Origin: Aerococcus sp.
GTDB lineage: Bacteria > Bacillota > Bacilli > Lactobacillales > Aerococcaceae
DNA length: 64,000 bases
NCBI GenBank assembly: GCA_030528155.1
Contig: JAUMZL010000001.1
Coordinates: forward strand, 62,001-126,000
Direction of reading: 5' to 3'
Position 1 is the first letter of the stretch. Every line of letters begins with the position of its first letter. Shown here one piece after another: positions 9,276-18,862 of this stretch. Below the pieces are notes generated by a model, which worked only from the letters and a program-made list of their open reading frames with translations, was not told where the DNA came from and made no database searches. The translations under genes were made by a program, and so were the position numbers.

Positions 9276-10613
9276 CTAACGGTAAAATTCAAATTGATAA
9301 TCCAAAATCTGGACAATATCGCCATCTTCTGCACCCGCAGCAATCAGAGCATCATCAACCCCTTGATAACGCATACGGCGCGCAAAACGCATCGCAGATT
9401 CGCGGTAGTCCAGGTTAGCCATCTTAAAGTCACGTTCAATAGCGGCACCAGAGAGAATGAAGAAGCCCTCATCCGCTTTTTCCAGGTGGAAGTATGGCTC
9501 TGATTCGCTTTGTTTTTCTTCTAATGTATAAACCGCCTGTGTTGTTTCTTTGTTTTCTTCTGACACGGCAGCTAAACGTTCTTCTTCAGCACGAATCAAT
9601 TCGGCTGTTTTTGTCATCAGTGGATCCAATCCTTGTCTCGTATAGGCTGAAATTGGGAAAATTTCGGGCAACGGTTGCTCCGGCATATAGTCATCATGAT
9701 AGGTGACCAATTTTTGGCGGAATTCTTCAATATAGAGCTCTGCTTCTGGCACATCCATTTTATTGGCAACGATAATGGTTGGCCGTTTGAGCAACTCAGG
9801 ATCGTACCCTTTCAATTCTTCATTGATAGCTACATAGTCCTCGAATGGATCGCGGTTCTCTACTCCGCCCATATCCACCACATGCAGAATGACCTTCGTC
9901 CGTTCAACGTGGCGCAAGAATTGAAAGCCCAGTCCCACACCGTTAGCCGCGCCTTCAATCAGTCCCGGCAAATCCGCCAAAACGAAACTGTCGTGTTCCT
10001 TTGTTTCGACGACACCAAGGTTAGGTGATAAGGTCGTAAAGTGATAATCACCAATTTTGGGTTGAGCACCGGTCACGATGGAAAGGATGGTGGATTTTCC
10101 TACTGATGGGAAGCCCACCAACCCCGCATCAGCCAAAACGCGCAATTCCAATTCAAGTGTGCGCTCTTCGCCCGGTTCACCATTCTCGGCGATTTCTGGT
10201 GCGGGATTATTCTGGGTGGCGAACTTCTTATTTCCTCGTCCGCCTCGACCACCGCGCGCAACAACTGCTTCTTGGCCTGCCTCTACCATATCGGCAATCA
10301 CCGTTTTCGTATCAAAATCACGCACAACGGTTCCAGGAGGGACCATGACCACTAAATCCTCAGCGGCTTTCCCATATTTACTCTTTGGCATCCCATTTTG
10401 GCCTGGTTTAGCTTTGTAGTGGCGGTTGTAGCGAAAATCGATCAAGGTTCGCAATCCCTCATCGACCTTAAAAATCACACTACCACCGTGTCCACCGTCA
10501 CCACCGGCTGGTCCGCCATCTGGACGATATTTTTCCCGCAAGAAGGCCACGATACCGTCGCCCCCCTTACCGGCTTTCACCCAGATTTTAGCATAATCAT
10601 AAAACGTTGACAT
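9276..10613 (-). CDS. obgE: Obg family GTPase ObgE/CgtA
   Basis: This 445-residue GTPase takes part in 50S ribosome assembly and the stress response. The N-terminal glycine-rich Obg fold (about residues 1-158) carries [14 protein letters not shown] and several GG pairs. The G domain shows GFPSVGKST (G1) near residue 166, [16 protein letters not shown] (G3) near 210, NKMD (G4) and SAYTRQG (G5). The C-terminal part from about residue 355 is an OCT domain. ATG 10613 is chosen because GGAGGAGAAGT precedes it directly; a longer frame reaches 10658 without a ribosome site. It follows glyS by 100 bases. Confidence 0.95.
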   Translation of the reverse strand: MSTFYDYAKIWVKAGKGGDGIVAFLREKYRPDGGPAGGDGGHGGSVIFKVDEGLRTLIDFRYNRHYKAKPGQNGMPKSKYGKAAEDLVVMVPPGTVVRDFDTKTVIADMVEAGQEAVVARGGRGGRGNKKFATQNNPAPEIAENGEPGEERTLELELRVLADAGLVGFPSVGKSTILSIVTGAQPKIGDYHFTTLSPNLGVVETKEHDSFVLADLPGLIEGAANGVGLGFQFLRHVERTKVILHVVDMGGVENRDPFEDYVAINEELKGYDPELLKRPTIIVANKMDVPEAELYIEEFRQKLVTYHDDYMPEQPLPEIFPISAYTRQGLDPLMTKTAELIRAEEERLAAVSEENKETTQAVYTLEEKQSESEPYFHLEKADEGFFILSGAAIERDFKMANLDYRESAMRFARRMRYQGVDDALIAAGAEDGDIVQILDYQFEFYR

Positions 10614-10713
10614 ACTTCTCCTCCATGTCCCACCTAAACAATGAGGTGGTTTTTCCATTTACCTTTCAGCGCCCTATCCTGCTTGGTATCCGGCGCTGAT
10701 GAAGACGCCAAGC

Positions 10714-12813
10714 TTATTTTTCCTGGATTTCACTAACGTCAGCGACTCCCTGAATAAAGAAGGCTAACTGTTCTAACATGGTCAAGCGGTTCTTACGTTG
10801 CGTCTCATCATCGCTCATCACCATATTGTCCAAGAAGAATTGCGTAATAATATCTTTTAACGCTGTTAATTGTTCCAAGCGACTCTCTGGAGCGACATCG
10901 AACTTCAATGCTTTGATTTCATCGTACAATTCTTGTTCCGAATCTGTTTCAAAAGCGTCCGGTTGTACCCGCCATTGATCGCTGAGATTGTCATCAGCTT
11001 TAGTTCCTAAATTCACGACACGTTGCCATGCTTCAACGGTTTCTTTGAAATGTGGCGCTGTCGTGGCCTGGTTTAAAGCTTTCGCCGTTTGCATCACCGT
11101 ATTAATATCCTTCACGCGTGCACCACGAGCCGCATTGGAAATATCCAAGCGAATATTTTCATCTTTTAATGCGACTTTGACACGATCATCCATAAAGGCA
11201 ATGATACTATCAGTTAATGCTATTTGTTTATCTGTCGCCGTGATGCCGTAAATATCAGCTAACAACATTGGCAAAGCTTTGGCCCAATCTAATGGTAACT
11301 GTTGTTCACTGATCATGGCAACCATTCCGATCATTTGACGCCGCAAAGCATAAGGATCGTTTGAACCAGATGGAATTTTGCCAATATTAAAGAAGCTAAT
11401 GATCGTATCCAATTTATCAGCAACAGCAAATAATAACCCCAATGGACTCGCTGGTAAATCGCTGCCAGCTGATAATGGCATATAGTGCTCACGAATGGCT
11501 GTTGCAACCGCTGGATCTTCGCCGGCTTCTGCTGCATAAATTTCACCAATTACTCCCTGCAATTCCGAGAATTCATCTACAATCTGGGTTACCAGGTCAA
11601 ATTTATAGATCGCTCCCGTGCGCTCAATCTTCGCCATAAATTCATCGAATAGTTCACCAGCAAAATAATCTGTTGTTTGCCAATAATTGTACAATGCTTT
11701 TGCCAGCACAGTGGTACGCGCCATCTTTTCAGCCATCGTCCCAATTTCACCATGGAAGGTGACGCCACTGAGTTTAGCTGCAAATTCATCAATCGTGTGT
11801 TTACGATCTTCATCCACGAAGAACAGCGCATCTTCCAAACGTGCAACCAACACTTTTTCATTCCCTTTGCGCACCACATCGAGCGCATGGTCGTTTCCAT
11901 TGCGCAACGCCACAAAGGCAGGGGCAAGATTACCATCCGCGTCATCCACCGCAAAGTAGCGTTGATTGTCGCGCATCGAAGTAATTAATACTGCTGCTGG
12001 TAACGCCAAGTATTTTTCGTCAAAATGGCCTAAGAAGGCAGTTGGCCATTCCACAATTTGGGTGACTTCTTCAAGCAATTCTGGATCGTCATGAACCTGG
12101 ACATTTTCGCTGGCTTCCAATGCCTCAATCTGTTTAACAATTTCAGCACGGCGTTTGTCTTGATCGGCAATGACAAAATGATCATAGAGTGTGTCTTCGT
12201 AAGCACCGGCGAAACTGATCTCAACTTCACCTTCACTGAGGAAACGATGACCTAACGTGGTGTTTCCTGCCGTAATCCCTTCGACACTAAATGGTAAAAC
12301 TTCTTTATCCAAAAGTGACACAATGCGATGAATCGGACGAATATATTGGAACGTACGATGCGTTCCCCAGTACATTTTGACAGGGAAATTCATCTGACGA
12401 ATCAATTCGCTGACGCCTGGTAAAATTTCACTGACATTTTTGCCAGGGTGCTTCACGTCAACGTAAGCATAGTCTTTTCCATTCAACTCAGCAAAGTAAA
12501 TGTCATCAGGGCTAACCCCTTGTCCGCGTGCAAAGCCTTCAGCAGCACGACTCCACTGGCCATCTTCTGTCAATGCGATGGCTTTGGCTGGTCCTTTGGC
12601 GGTTTCATTCAAGTCCTCTTGTTTGTCCGCTAATCCAGAAACAACAACGGCGAAACGGCGCGGTGTTGCATAAGTCGTCAATGTCTCGTAATCAAGGCGT
12701 TCATCTGCGAGGAAGGTTGCCAAACGTTCTTTAAATTGTTCAGCAATGCCTGAGACATATTGTGCTGGCATTTCCTCCACAAGTACTTCAACGAGGTATG
12801 TATGATTATTCAT
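10714..12813 (-). CDS. glyS: Glycyl-tRNA synthetase beta chain
   Basis: This 699-residue beta subunit of the tetrameric (alpha2-beta2) bacterial glycyl-tRNA synthetase carries tRNA-binding parts, an HD-like central region and a C-terminal anticodon-binding domain. The N-terminus ([12 protein letters not shown]) and the segment TPRRFAV near residue 50 are typical. ATG 12813 is chosen over 12822 because the GGAGG site of the longer start would touch the codon. The gene overlaps the glyQ stop by eight bases, so the two are translationally coupled. Expression is set by the T-box ahead of glyQ. Confidence 0.95.
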   Translation of the reverse strand: MNNHTYLVEVLVEEMPAQYVSGIAEQFKERLATFLADERLDYETLTTYATPRRFAVVVSGLADKQEDLNETAKGPAKAIALTEDGQWSRAAEGFARGQGVSPDDIYFAELNGKDYAYVDVKHPGKNVSEILPGVSELIRQMNFPVKMYWGTHRTFQYIRPIHRIVSLLDKEVLPFSVEGITAGNTTLGHRFLSEGEVEISFAGAYEDTLYDHFVIADQDKRRAEIVKQIEALEASENVQVHDDPELLEEVTQIVEWPTAFLGHFDEKYLALPAAVLITSMRDNQRYFAVDDADGNLAPAFVALRNGNDHALDVVRKGNEKVLVARLEDALFFVDEDRKHTIDEFAAKLSGVTFHGEIGTMAEKMARTTVLAKALYNYWQTTDYFAGELFDEFMAKIERTGAIYKFDLVTQIVDEFSELQGVIGEIYAAEAGEDPAVATAIREHYMPLSAGSDLPASPLGLLFAVADKLDTIISFFNIGKIPSGSNDPYALRRQMIGMVAMISEQQLPLDWAKALPMLLADIYGITATDKQIALTDSIIAFMDDRVKVALKDENIRLDISNAARGARVKDINTVMQTAKALNQATTAPHFKETVEAWQRVVNLGTKADDNLSDQWRVQPDAFETDSEQELYDEIKALKFDVAPESRLEQLTALKDIITQFFLDNMVMSDDETQRKNRLTMLEQLAFFIQGVADVSEIQEK

Positions 12814-13732
12814 TGCTTTCATCCTCCTTCAATAAGGCTTGCGCTTCTTCACGAGAAAGGAGTGGATAGCCTAATTCTTTACGGCGTTCAACCATCAATT
12901 CAGCCACTTGATGTGCCATGCGCCGGATCCGTGCGAGGTAATACTGTCTGTCAGATACTGAAATTTTCCCGCGCGCATCCAACAAGTTGAACAGGTGTGA
13001 GCATTTGAGAATATAGTCATAAGCTGGGTAAACCAACCCATTTTCAATCTGTTGTAATGCCTCTTGTTCGTAGTTTTGGTAGCTTTCAACCAACATGTCG
13101 CTGTTCGATTTTTCGAAGGAATAAACCGAATGCTCATATTCAGGTTGTTTAAACATCTCTCCGTATTTTACGCCATTTGACCATTCCAAATCGTACACGG
13201 AGTCAACCCCTTGTAAATAAGAGGCTAAACGTTCAATCCCATAAGTGATTTCTGAGGTCGTTGGATGGCAATCTAAACCACCGACTTGTTGGAAGTAAGT
13301 AAATTGGGTGATTTCCATCCCATCGAGCCACACTTCCCAACCTAAACCGGCACACCCCATGGATGGGTTTTCCCAGTTATCTTCCACAAAACGAATGTCA
13401 TGTTCTAGTGGATCAATGCCGAGAACTTCTAAACTTTGAATATAGAGCTCTTGAATATTATCTGGATTGGGTTTCATCACCACTTGGAACTGATGATGCT
13501 GATAGAGACGGTTTGGATTTTGCCCGTAACGACCATCAGCGGGACGGCGGGAGGGTTCCACATAGCAGGCATTCCACGGCTCCGGCCCAATCGCACGAAG
13601 AATGGTATTCGGGTTCATCGTCCCCGCGCCCTTCTCCGTATCATAAGCATTCAATACTAAACAACCTTGTTCAGACCAAAATTCATACAAAGCCAAGATC
13701 ATGCTTTGTACCGTTTTTTTCGTCGTACTCAT
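12806..13732 (-). CDS. glyQ: Glycyl-tRNA synthetase alpha chain
   Basis: This 308-residue class II catalytic subunit makes glycyl-adenylate and charges tRNA-Gly together with GlyS. The class II motif region [19 protein letters not shown] lies near residue 36, followed by [19 protein letters not shown] and the FQVVMKP block, all hallmarks of GlyQ. ATG 13732 is used, with GAGG seven bases upstream; a GTG directly before it is possible. A glycine T-box with its own promoter precedes the gene. Confidence 0.95.
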   Translation of the reverse strand: MSTTKKTVQSMILALYEFWSEQGCLVLNAYDTEKGAGTMNPNTILRAIGPEPWNACYVEPSRRPADGRYGQNPNRLYQHHQFQVVMKPNPDNIQELYIQSLEVLGIDPLEHDIRFVEDNWENPSMGCAGLGWEVWLDGMEITQFTYFQQVGGLDCHPTTSEITYGIERLASYLQGVDSVYDLEWSNGVKYGEMFKQPEYEHSVYSFEKSNSDMLVESYQNYEQEALQQIENGLVYPAYDYILKCSHLFNLLDARGKISVSDRQYYLARIRRMAHQVAELMVERRKELGYPLLSREEAQALLKEDESNE

Positions 13733-13779
13733 CACAGTTCCTCTCTTTCTTCTAGCGATCGGCTACTAAAAATGTAAAA

Positions 13780-13980
13780 GTCCCTATGTCAGCCAAATAT
13801 GGTTGACATAGGGACGAATTCAATCGCGGTTCCACCCTAATTCTAGTTCACGCTAGCACTTCATTGGGAATAAATATTATTCTATGAGCTGCCCTTCACT
13901 AGGTTCTGCCGTCTGCTTTCACTCTCCAGACTCGCTTTATACAGAATACCTACCTACTCCTGCTCACAGTGTCGTACCCT
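13780..13980 (-). promoter_or_regulatory. Glycine T-box riboswitch for glyQS
   Basis: The minus-strand leader contains the T-box sequence AGGGTGGAACCGCG (complement of 13825-13838), whose UGGA bulge would pair with a UCCA 3' end, as expected for tRNA-Gly with discriminator U. Stem I holds GGC at 13910-13908 in the context GACGGCAGAA, a fitting glycine specifier codon. The terminator stem is 11 base pairs (13780-13790 with 13805-13815), followed on the minus strand by TTTT. Uncharged tRNA-Gly would favour the antiterminator and so glyQS expression. Confidence 0.92.
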
Positions 13981-13981
13981 T

Positions 13982-14010
13982 AGTATACGTATTGCTACAA
14001 ATTTCGTCAA
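13982..14010 (-). promoter_or_regulatory. SigA promoter of the glyQS T-box transcript
   Basis: On the minus strand TTGACG (14010-14005), a 17-base spacer and TATACT (13987-13982) form a near-consensus promoter directly ahead of the T-box. Confidence 0.85.
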
Positions 14011-14101
14011 GCGTTGGTCATACTTTTTGGAGAGAGTGGCGGATTTAACGGATGTGATCACTATGCTGTATATGATAATAGTCAGGGGTTCGTACCATCT
14101 A

Positions 14102-14905
14102 TCAGTTTTTCTCAGTAGTACGGTCGTGTGTTCTTGGCGGAATGAGGGGATGATCAAAAGCCAATAGTTGATCGATAAATGATTTACTCTTTAAATGTAA
14201 GCCTACGTATTCTTCATAGAGATCATCGATTGCCTGACGAATTCCTAAAATGGTAGCTGGTTGCACACGGATCGATTGAATCTGATGATAATGAACGCGA
14301 CTCAAACGCTGAATCATAGCAGCCGTGCGCGCAGACCAATGCAGACGGCGCGGATCCTTCTCAAAATGGCGAGAACAGAGCATCCCGTGGTAATACACTG
14401 AAAAATCAAGCGGCCCCTTATCCGCTCCACAAATTACACAGGATGACAATGTGACCGGTGCCCCGAATTTAGGTAGAAGCTGCAACTCAAAGATATTCGC
14501 GATGATAGCCGGAAACTCTGTCTGTTCCAACTGTTCTAAGGCATCATAAAGCAATTGGAACAAGCGCTCATCCACCTGCTGATCTTCCATGCTGGCATCC
14601 GTTAAGTGACATAAATAGGTGGCATAAGCATTCACCAAAATACCTGTTTGCGCACGCTTAGGAAATGTCAAGGCATCCGCTTCGTTAACGAAGGAGAGCC
14701 CGTCTGCATTAATATGACCAATGAAAGTCCCACGAACGAAAGGAAAACTCATCAACTTTAATGGATTTTTAGGGGAACGCACGTTGCGTGCAAAAAACAT
14801 GCGCTTGCCATATTCTTTAGTAAAAATTTTAATCAGCATATCTTTTTCCTTGTAAGGACGTGTTGAAAGCACTACCCCTTCAAATGTTTGGTAATAATGT
14901 GTCAC
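14102..14905 (-). CDS. recO: DNA repair protein RecO
   Basis: This 267-residue recombination mediator helps RecR load RecA on SSB-coated DNA. The N-terminal OB-fold starts FEGVVLSTRPYKEKDMLIKIFTKEYGK; a C-terminal zinc-type segment shows CVICG near residue 163 and a later cysteine in GMLCSRH. The start is GTG 14905 with GGAGGAG six bases upstream; the frame runs on to 14959 without a ribosome site. The gene lies between era and the glyQ T-box, a common arrangement. A terminator-like hairpin between era and recO suggests its own or reduced transcription. Confidence 0.9.
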   Translation of the reverse strand: MTHYYQTFEGVVLSTRPYKEKDMLIKIFTKEYGKRMFFARNVRSPKNPLKLMSFPFVRGTFIGHINADGLSFVNEADALTFPKRAQTGILVNAYATYLCHLTDASMEDQQVDERLFQLLYDALEQLEQTEFPAIIANIFELQLLPKFGAPVTLSSCVICGADKGPLDFSVYYHGMLCSRHFEKDPRRLHWSARTAAMIQRLSRVHYHQIQSIRVQPATILGIRQAIDDLYEEYVGLHLKSKSFIDQLLAFDHPLIPPRTHDRTTEKN

Positions 14906-15057
14906 TGTCTCTCCTCCTTTCTTTGGATGTAAAATCATACGGCGAGCTGCTCTATCCAATGGCGGTCAAGCAAGTAGCTACCTTCTTACAATGCTGACCT
15001 CAAACCGTATTCGCATTGAATCACCATTTATTCCAACCGTCTTTTCTTTCAGCATCT

Positions 15058-15104
15058 AAAAAAGCCAGTGTCCGTTTCCCACTGAATCGTCCCCCTGGCC
15101 TTTT
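15058..15104 (-). terminator. Probable terminator after era
   Basis: On the minus strand GCCAG pairs with CTGGC across a structured interior and is followed by TTTTTT (15063-15058). The basal stem is only five base pairs, so efficiency is uncertain. Confidence 0.5.
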
Positions 15105-15109
15105 CTCAC

Positions 15110-16018
15110 TTAGTAGTTTGATTTTTCGTCATAGCCGTATTCTTTCAAACGAGCTTTATTATTCCGCCAGTTTTTCTCCACCTTGACGAACAATTCAAGA
15201 TAAGTCTTAGAACCGAGTAAATGCTCGATTTCCTTGCGCGCCGCGACACCGATCTGCTTGATCACTCGTCCACCTTTGCCAATGACAATTCCTTTTTGAC
15301 TCTTGCGTTCCACAATGATATTGGCGTAAATATGCACCTTATCGTGTTCGTCTTTTTGCATAGAATCTACCGTCACAGCGATGGAATGTGGTACTTCTTC
15401 GCGCGTTAATTGTAATACTTGCTCCCGGATCATTTCACTCACCACAAAATATTCCGGATGATCACTGATTTGATCTTCTGGATAGTATTGTGGGCCTTCC
15501 GGCAAAGTAGCAATCAATGTCTCAAATAATGCCTCAACGCCACTTCCATTCAAAGCAGACAATGGCAGGATTGCTGAAAACTGTTCTTTTTGGGGAATGG
15601 ATGCTAAATATTCAGCAAGCTCCTGGTCTGAGAGCCCGTCTATTTTATTCGCCACCAAAACTTTATCCGTCGCGATATTTTTGATCTTGTCCATGATAAA
15701 TAAATCGCCTCGCCCGATTGGATCGGTGGCGCTAACCATCATCATGACCATATCTACGTCTTCTAAGGCAGTATAGGCCGTCTGATCCATATAATCGTCC
15801 AATTCATTCTTCGGCTTATGAATGCCGGGCGTATCGATGAAAATAATCTGTGCATTTTCATCAGTATAAATGGCCTGGATACGATTACGCGTGGTCTGCG
15901 CCTTATCACTCATGATGGCGATTTTCTCTCCGACTAAGCGGTTCATTAATGTTGATTTGCCGACATTTGGGCGACCGATAATCGCCACAAAACCGGATTT
16001 AAATGCTTGTTCTGACAC
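15110..16018 (-). CDS. era: GTPase Era, 16S rRNA maturation
   Basis: This 302-residue GTPase binds 16S rRNA near its 3' end and helps 30S assembly. G motifs are GRPNVGKST near residue 15, the effector region TTRNRIQAIYT, DTPGIHKPKNELD near residue 63 and NKID near 124. The C-terminal KH domain has GKGGRVIKQIG near residue 248. The start is GTG with GGAGGAAT upstream. It follows dgkA by 13 bases, so it is the last gene of the phoH-ybeY-dgkA-era operon. Confidence 0.96.
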   Translation of the reverse strand: MSEQAFKSGFVAIIGRPNVGKSTLMNRLVGEKIAIMSDKAQTTRNRIQAIYTDENAQIIFIDTPGIHKPKNELDDYMDQTAYTALEDVDMVMMMVSATDPIGRGDLFIMDKIKNIATDKVLVANKIDGLSDQELAEYLASIPQKEQFSAILPLSALNGSGVEALFETLIATLPEGPQYYPEDQISDHPEYFVVSEMIREQVLQLTREEVPHSIAVTVDSMQKDEHDKVHIYANIIVERKSQKGIVIGKGGRVIKQIGVAARKEIEHLLGSKTYLELFVKVEKNWRNNKARLKEYGYDEKSNY

Positions 16019-16031
16019 TCTATTCCTCCAA

Positions 16032-16478
16032 CTATTGACTAAGATGCATTAACAGTGGTGCCACCCATGCCCACAGATGAGGAACGAATAGCAACAGTCC
16101 CACCAAAACAGCGCCCAGCGTAATTAAGGTGACTAAGCCGGCTGCAGCATCCTTAATATGCTTCACCAAGGGATGATAGTGTTCACCAACATAAAGATCA
16201 CACACCCACTCAATGAGCGTGTTAGTGAACTCAGCTGCAAAAACTGCCATAGCACACAAAATCAAAGCCACCCACTCCAGCCGTGTCAAGCCGACAACAC
16301 CTGCCATGACTAACGCTAAGATGAAAATAACGCCTTCAATCCTTAAATTACGCTCCGAACGAAAAGCGTACACAATACCAACGCGGGCATAATGGAGCGC
16401 TTCTAGAAAATGACGATTTTTCCCTGTCTTATGTTCGGAAAAATGCGGGAATTTATTCGCGTTTGAGCCCGTAGTCAT
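16032..16478 (-). CDS. dgkA: Diacylglycerol/undecaprenol kinase family membrane protein
   Basis: This 148-residue integral membrane kinase belongs to the DgkA family, which in Gram-positive bacteria mainly phosphorylates undecaprenol to recycle the cell wall lipid carrier. It shows the family core GIVYAFRSERNLRIE, EFTNTLIEWVCDL and VKHIKDAAAGLVTL, with three or four membrane segments. It starts 26 bases inside the end of ybeY with GGAGG placed within ybeY, which points to translational coupling. The soluble N-terminal stretch of about 20 residues is a little longer than usual. Confidence 0.9.
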   Translation of the reverse strand: MTTGSNANKFPHFSEHKTGKNRHFLEALHYARVGIVYAFRSERNLRIEGVIFILALVMAGVVGLTRLEWVALILCAMAVFAAEFTNTLIEWVCDLYVGEHYHPLVKHIKDAAAGLVTLITLGAVLVGLLLFVPHLWAWVAPLLMHLSQ

Positions 16479-16929
16479 TCAGAATTTCCTCCTGTAGACC
16501 AAACATTTCTTTTTCTTCATCTGGCTCCATATGATCGTATCCATTCAGGTGTAAGAAACCATGTACGGCCAAAAAGCCCAATTCACGTTCAAAGGAATGC
16601 CCATATTCTTCAGCTTGGCGTTTTGTGGTATCTAACGAAATAAATAAATCACCCAGTTCAAATGGCAACTCCTCTGGCCACTCTTGGATATTCTCTTCCA
16701 ACGTCGTCAGGTCATTGATTGCAAAACTGATCACGTCGGTTGGACGGTCAACATGCCGGTATTCCCGGTTAATTTCGTGAATGCGTTCATCATCCACAAT
16801 CGTCAATGACATTTCAATGGTTCCTTTTAAAGCCAAATGATCATACGCTACTGCTAATAATTCCTTGAGTAGTTGTTCATGTTCTGGCTTTAATTCGCCT
16901 GTTTCATCATAGAAGGTAATTTCTAGCAT
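16453..16929 (-). CDS. ybeY: Endoribonuclease YbeY, rRNA maturation factor
   Basis: This 158-residue zinc-dependent endoribonuclease acts in 16S rRNA 3'-end maturation and ribosome quality control. The zinc motif HGFLHLNGYDH near residues 124-134 (H-x3-H-x5-H pattern) is intact, and the central INREYRHVDRPTDVISFA segment is conserved. Its ATG overlaps the phoH stop by seven bases and has AAAGGAA upstream. It is in the usual phoH-ybeY-dgkA-era order. Confidence 0.95.
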   Translation of the reverse strand: MLEITFYDETGELKPEHEQLLKELLAVAYDHLALKGTIEMSLTIVDDERIHEINREYRHVDRPTDVISFAINDLTTLEENIQEWPEELPFELGDLFISLDTTKRQAEEYGHSFERELGFLAVHGFLHLNGYDHMEPDEEKEMFGLQEEILNDYGLKRE

Positions 16930-17948
16930 TCGTGTTCCTTTCTGTTAGTGGCTAATCTGTATTTATTCATGGCCTCATCACTACTTGTAGTCGTTGGGGT
17001 TTCGTAGGCTTTAATAATGGCTGAAACGACAGGATGCCGCACCACATCGCCAGCATCAAAGGTGACAAAAGCCACATCGGATAAGCCCGCTAATTTGTAC
17101 GTGGCATCACGCAAGCCCGAGCGAACGCCACGAGGTAGGTCAATCTGGCTAGCATCGCCATTGACAATCATGCGTGAACCAAAGCCCAACCGAGTCAAAA
17201 ACATTTTCATCTGGGCGATCGTTGTATTCTGGGCTTCATCTAAAATAACAAAGGCATCTTCAAGCGTCCGTCCTCGCATATACGCCAACGGAGCAATCTC
17301 AATCACATTGCGCTCAATCAAGCGCTCAGTATGTTCAGTGCCATAAATGGCATATAAAGCGTCGTAGACTGGACGTAAATAAGGATCAACTTTTTCCTTG
17401 AGATCCCCTGGCAAGAAACCTAAATTCTCGCCAGCTTCCACTGCAGGCCGAGTAAGAATGATGCGTTTCACTTCACCTTTCTGCAAGGCGCGAACAGCCA
17501 TCACCACTGCGAGGAAGGTTTTCCCCGTACCCGCAGGACCAATACCAAATGTCACGGCATGCTTCTTTATGGCATCGATGTAGCGTTTTTGACCATGTGT
17601 TTTGGCACGGATAGGTTGCTGATCATAAGTTTTTCCGATCGGCTCATCATAAAGATGTGCGAACTGTGTCAACTTCCCCTGCTCTGCCATATTAACCGCC
17701 AAAATCACATCACGTTCACTGAGTGTTTTACCGGCAAATAAGGCTTCTTCGAGCGTCTCGATCAATTCCACCACTTGATCCACCGCCGCTTGATCCCCTG
17801 ATATTTCAGCAATCTCACCACGCGCAGCAATTTTAACCGCAAAAATTGATTCCATCAATTCTAAGTGGCGATCATGCACGCCAAAAATCAATGGGGCATT
17901 TTCAGGATGCGCTAGCTGCACCTGTTTGGAAAATAATGGTTCACTCAA
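16923..17948 (-). CDS. phoH: PhoH-like ATPase
   Basis: This 341-residue protein has a short N-terminal KH-like domain followed by a PhoH P-loop ATPase domain (GPAGTGKT near residue 145, LDEAQN near 240, NGDASQIDLP near 265). Family members are linked to RNA metabolism, and the gene heads the operon with ybeY and era. Start choice: the frame is open to 18026, but a TATACT element with a -35-like TCGTCA 17 bases away lies inside that extension, so TTG 17948 with AAGGGG about ten bases upstream is preferred. It also gives the N-terminal length seen in Bacillus PhoH. The TTG start is an inference. Confidence 0.88.
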   Translation of the reverse strand: MSEPLFSKQVQLAHPENAPLIFGVHDRHLELMESIFAVKIAARGEIAEISGDQAAVDQVVELIETLEEALFAGKTLSERDVILAVNMAEQGKLTQFAHLYDEPIGKTYDQQPIRAKTHGQKRYIDAIKKHAVTFGIGPAGTGKTFLAVVMAVRALQKGEVKRIILTRPAVEAGENLGFLPGDLKEKVDPYLRPVYDALYAIYGTEHTERLIERNVIEIAPLAYMRGRTLEDAFVILDEAQNTTIAQMKMFLTRLGFGSRMIVNGDASQIDLPRGVRSGLRDATYKLAGLSDVAFVTFDAGDVVRHPVVSAIIKAYETPTTTSSDEAMNKYRLATNRKEHEC

Positions 17949-18092
17949 AAACAGTAGACCCCTTTCTGAAATTTGTGTTGGTTTAAGTATAGCAAATTCG
18001 TGCGACATTGACGAGAAGGAAGGCAAAAAGTCTTACCAATAAGCTCTTGGCCGGTTCATTAGCGGTTTGGTCGAGGAAAAGGAGACAATAAA
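17949..18092 (-). promoter_or_regulatory. Probable promoter region of the phoH-era operon
   Basis: On the minus strand TATACT (about 17990-17985) follows a 17-base spacer and TCGTCA, a weak -35. It would start transcription about 30 bases before the TTG start of phoH. Nothing else in this stretch is recognisable. Confidence 0.45.
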
Positions 18093-18120
18093 ATACTCTT
18101 CTCGTGTGGGAGAAGAGTAT
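18093..18120 (-). terminator. Hairpin terminator upstream of phoH
   Basis: A perfect 11-base-pair stem (18093-18103 with 18110-18120) with a 6-base loop is followed on the minus strand by a T-rich tract. It would end transcripts coming from the small-ORF region. Confidence 0.75.
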
Positions 18121-18308
18121 CCAGCGGTTGCCTCATCGGGCGGATAAGTTGTTTGGTGTGACAGCTCTATTAAAAATACGTCGAGTGACGTTGTCGGCGA
18201 ATCCTAATGCCTCCCCAATAAAAGGAAATCGCTAACAGATTTTCCACATTGGGATCACACAACATGGTGTGAATACTAGGGATAGATGCAATCCAACGCC
18301 GTTCCTAC

Positions 18309-18458
18309 CTACGTCCCATCATTTGTCTCATTATTTTGTTGCAAAATGCGACGCAATAACAATGTTTTCACTTGATTGGGTACGGGAATGCGTTTGATCA
18401 CGGGCTTCTTAATTGTGACGGTTTTTCCGTTGCGTCGCTTGAATTGAAGCATCTTCAT
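18309..18458 (-). CDS. Possible very small basic protein (49 residues)
   Basis: The frame encodes 49 residues with 12 Lys/Arg and only 2 acidic residues, starting MKMLQFKRR. AGGGGTG lies about 10 bases before the ATG, and a strong terminator follows about 190 bases downstream, so the region may be transcribed. I recognise no family. Between its stop and the terminator a second short frame (18170-18265, 31 residues, no ribosome site) can be read. The region may be a real small-protein gene, an RNA or a decayed gene; confidence in coding is low. Confidence 0.3.
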   Translation of the reverse strand: MKMLQFKRRNGKTVTIKKPVIKRIPVPNQVKTLLLRRILQQNNETNDGT

Positions 18459-18812
18459 AGAAACAAACACCCCTATCTTTTGACCGATACCACAGATCAA
18501 TCTCTTTAGCCATCAGTCTATGCATTAGCGAAATGGATAACTGTTACCATCTCCTTATCGATCTAATGACAGGATCGCACACTTTCACTACCTCCCCAAC
18601 TTATCCTCCTTTACCTTATAGTACTATAACCATTAATTTAATCAATGGCTTTAAAAATAATTTGTTAAAATTTCTCGCACCATCACTTTCTTTCTAGAAA
18701 TAAGAAGGATGGTTTGTCATCTTTTGTTACTTATTCCAAGGATTTAGCCAAAATGTGAACAATAACGTCTGCCCCTTCTCCTTACTGGTTAAAAAATCTC
18801 CCCTAAAAAAGA
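18459..18812. other. Gene-free AT-rich stretch
   Basis: I see no convincing reading frame, RNA gene or repeat here. It lies between the small basic ORF and the terminator of the 350-residue membrane protein gene. Confidence 0.5.
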
Positions 18813-18848
18813 TAATAAAAATCCCCTCTGCCTCATGCAAAGGGGAAA
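18813..18848 (-). terminator. Terminator after the 350-residue membrane protein gene
   Basis: On the minus strand CCCCTTTGC pairs with GCAGAGGGG (one mismatch) around a 5-base loop and is followed by ATTTTTATT. Confidence 0.8.
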
Positions 18849-18862
18849 AACGTAAAAATGGC

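Noticed and set aside
10630-10660. Hairpin between glyS and obgE as a terminator
   Set aside because: The T run is on the plus-strand side only, while both genes are on the minus strand.
11687-11988. Open frames on the plus strand inside glyS
   Set aside because: They are shadows of the glyS coding frame with compositions typical of antisense translation.
17949-18026. N-terminal extension of phoH
   Set aside because: The extension contains a -10-like TATACT and has no ribosome site; homologous length fits TTG 17948.
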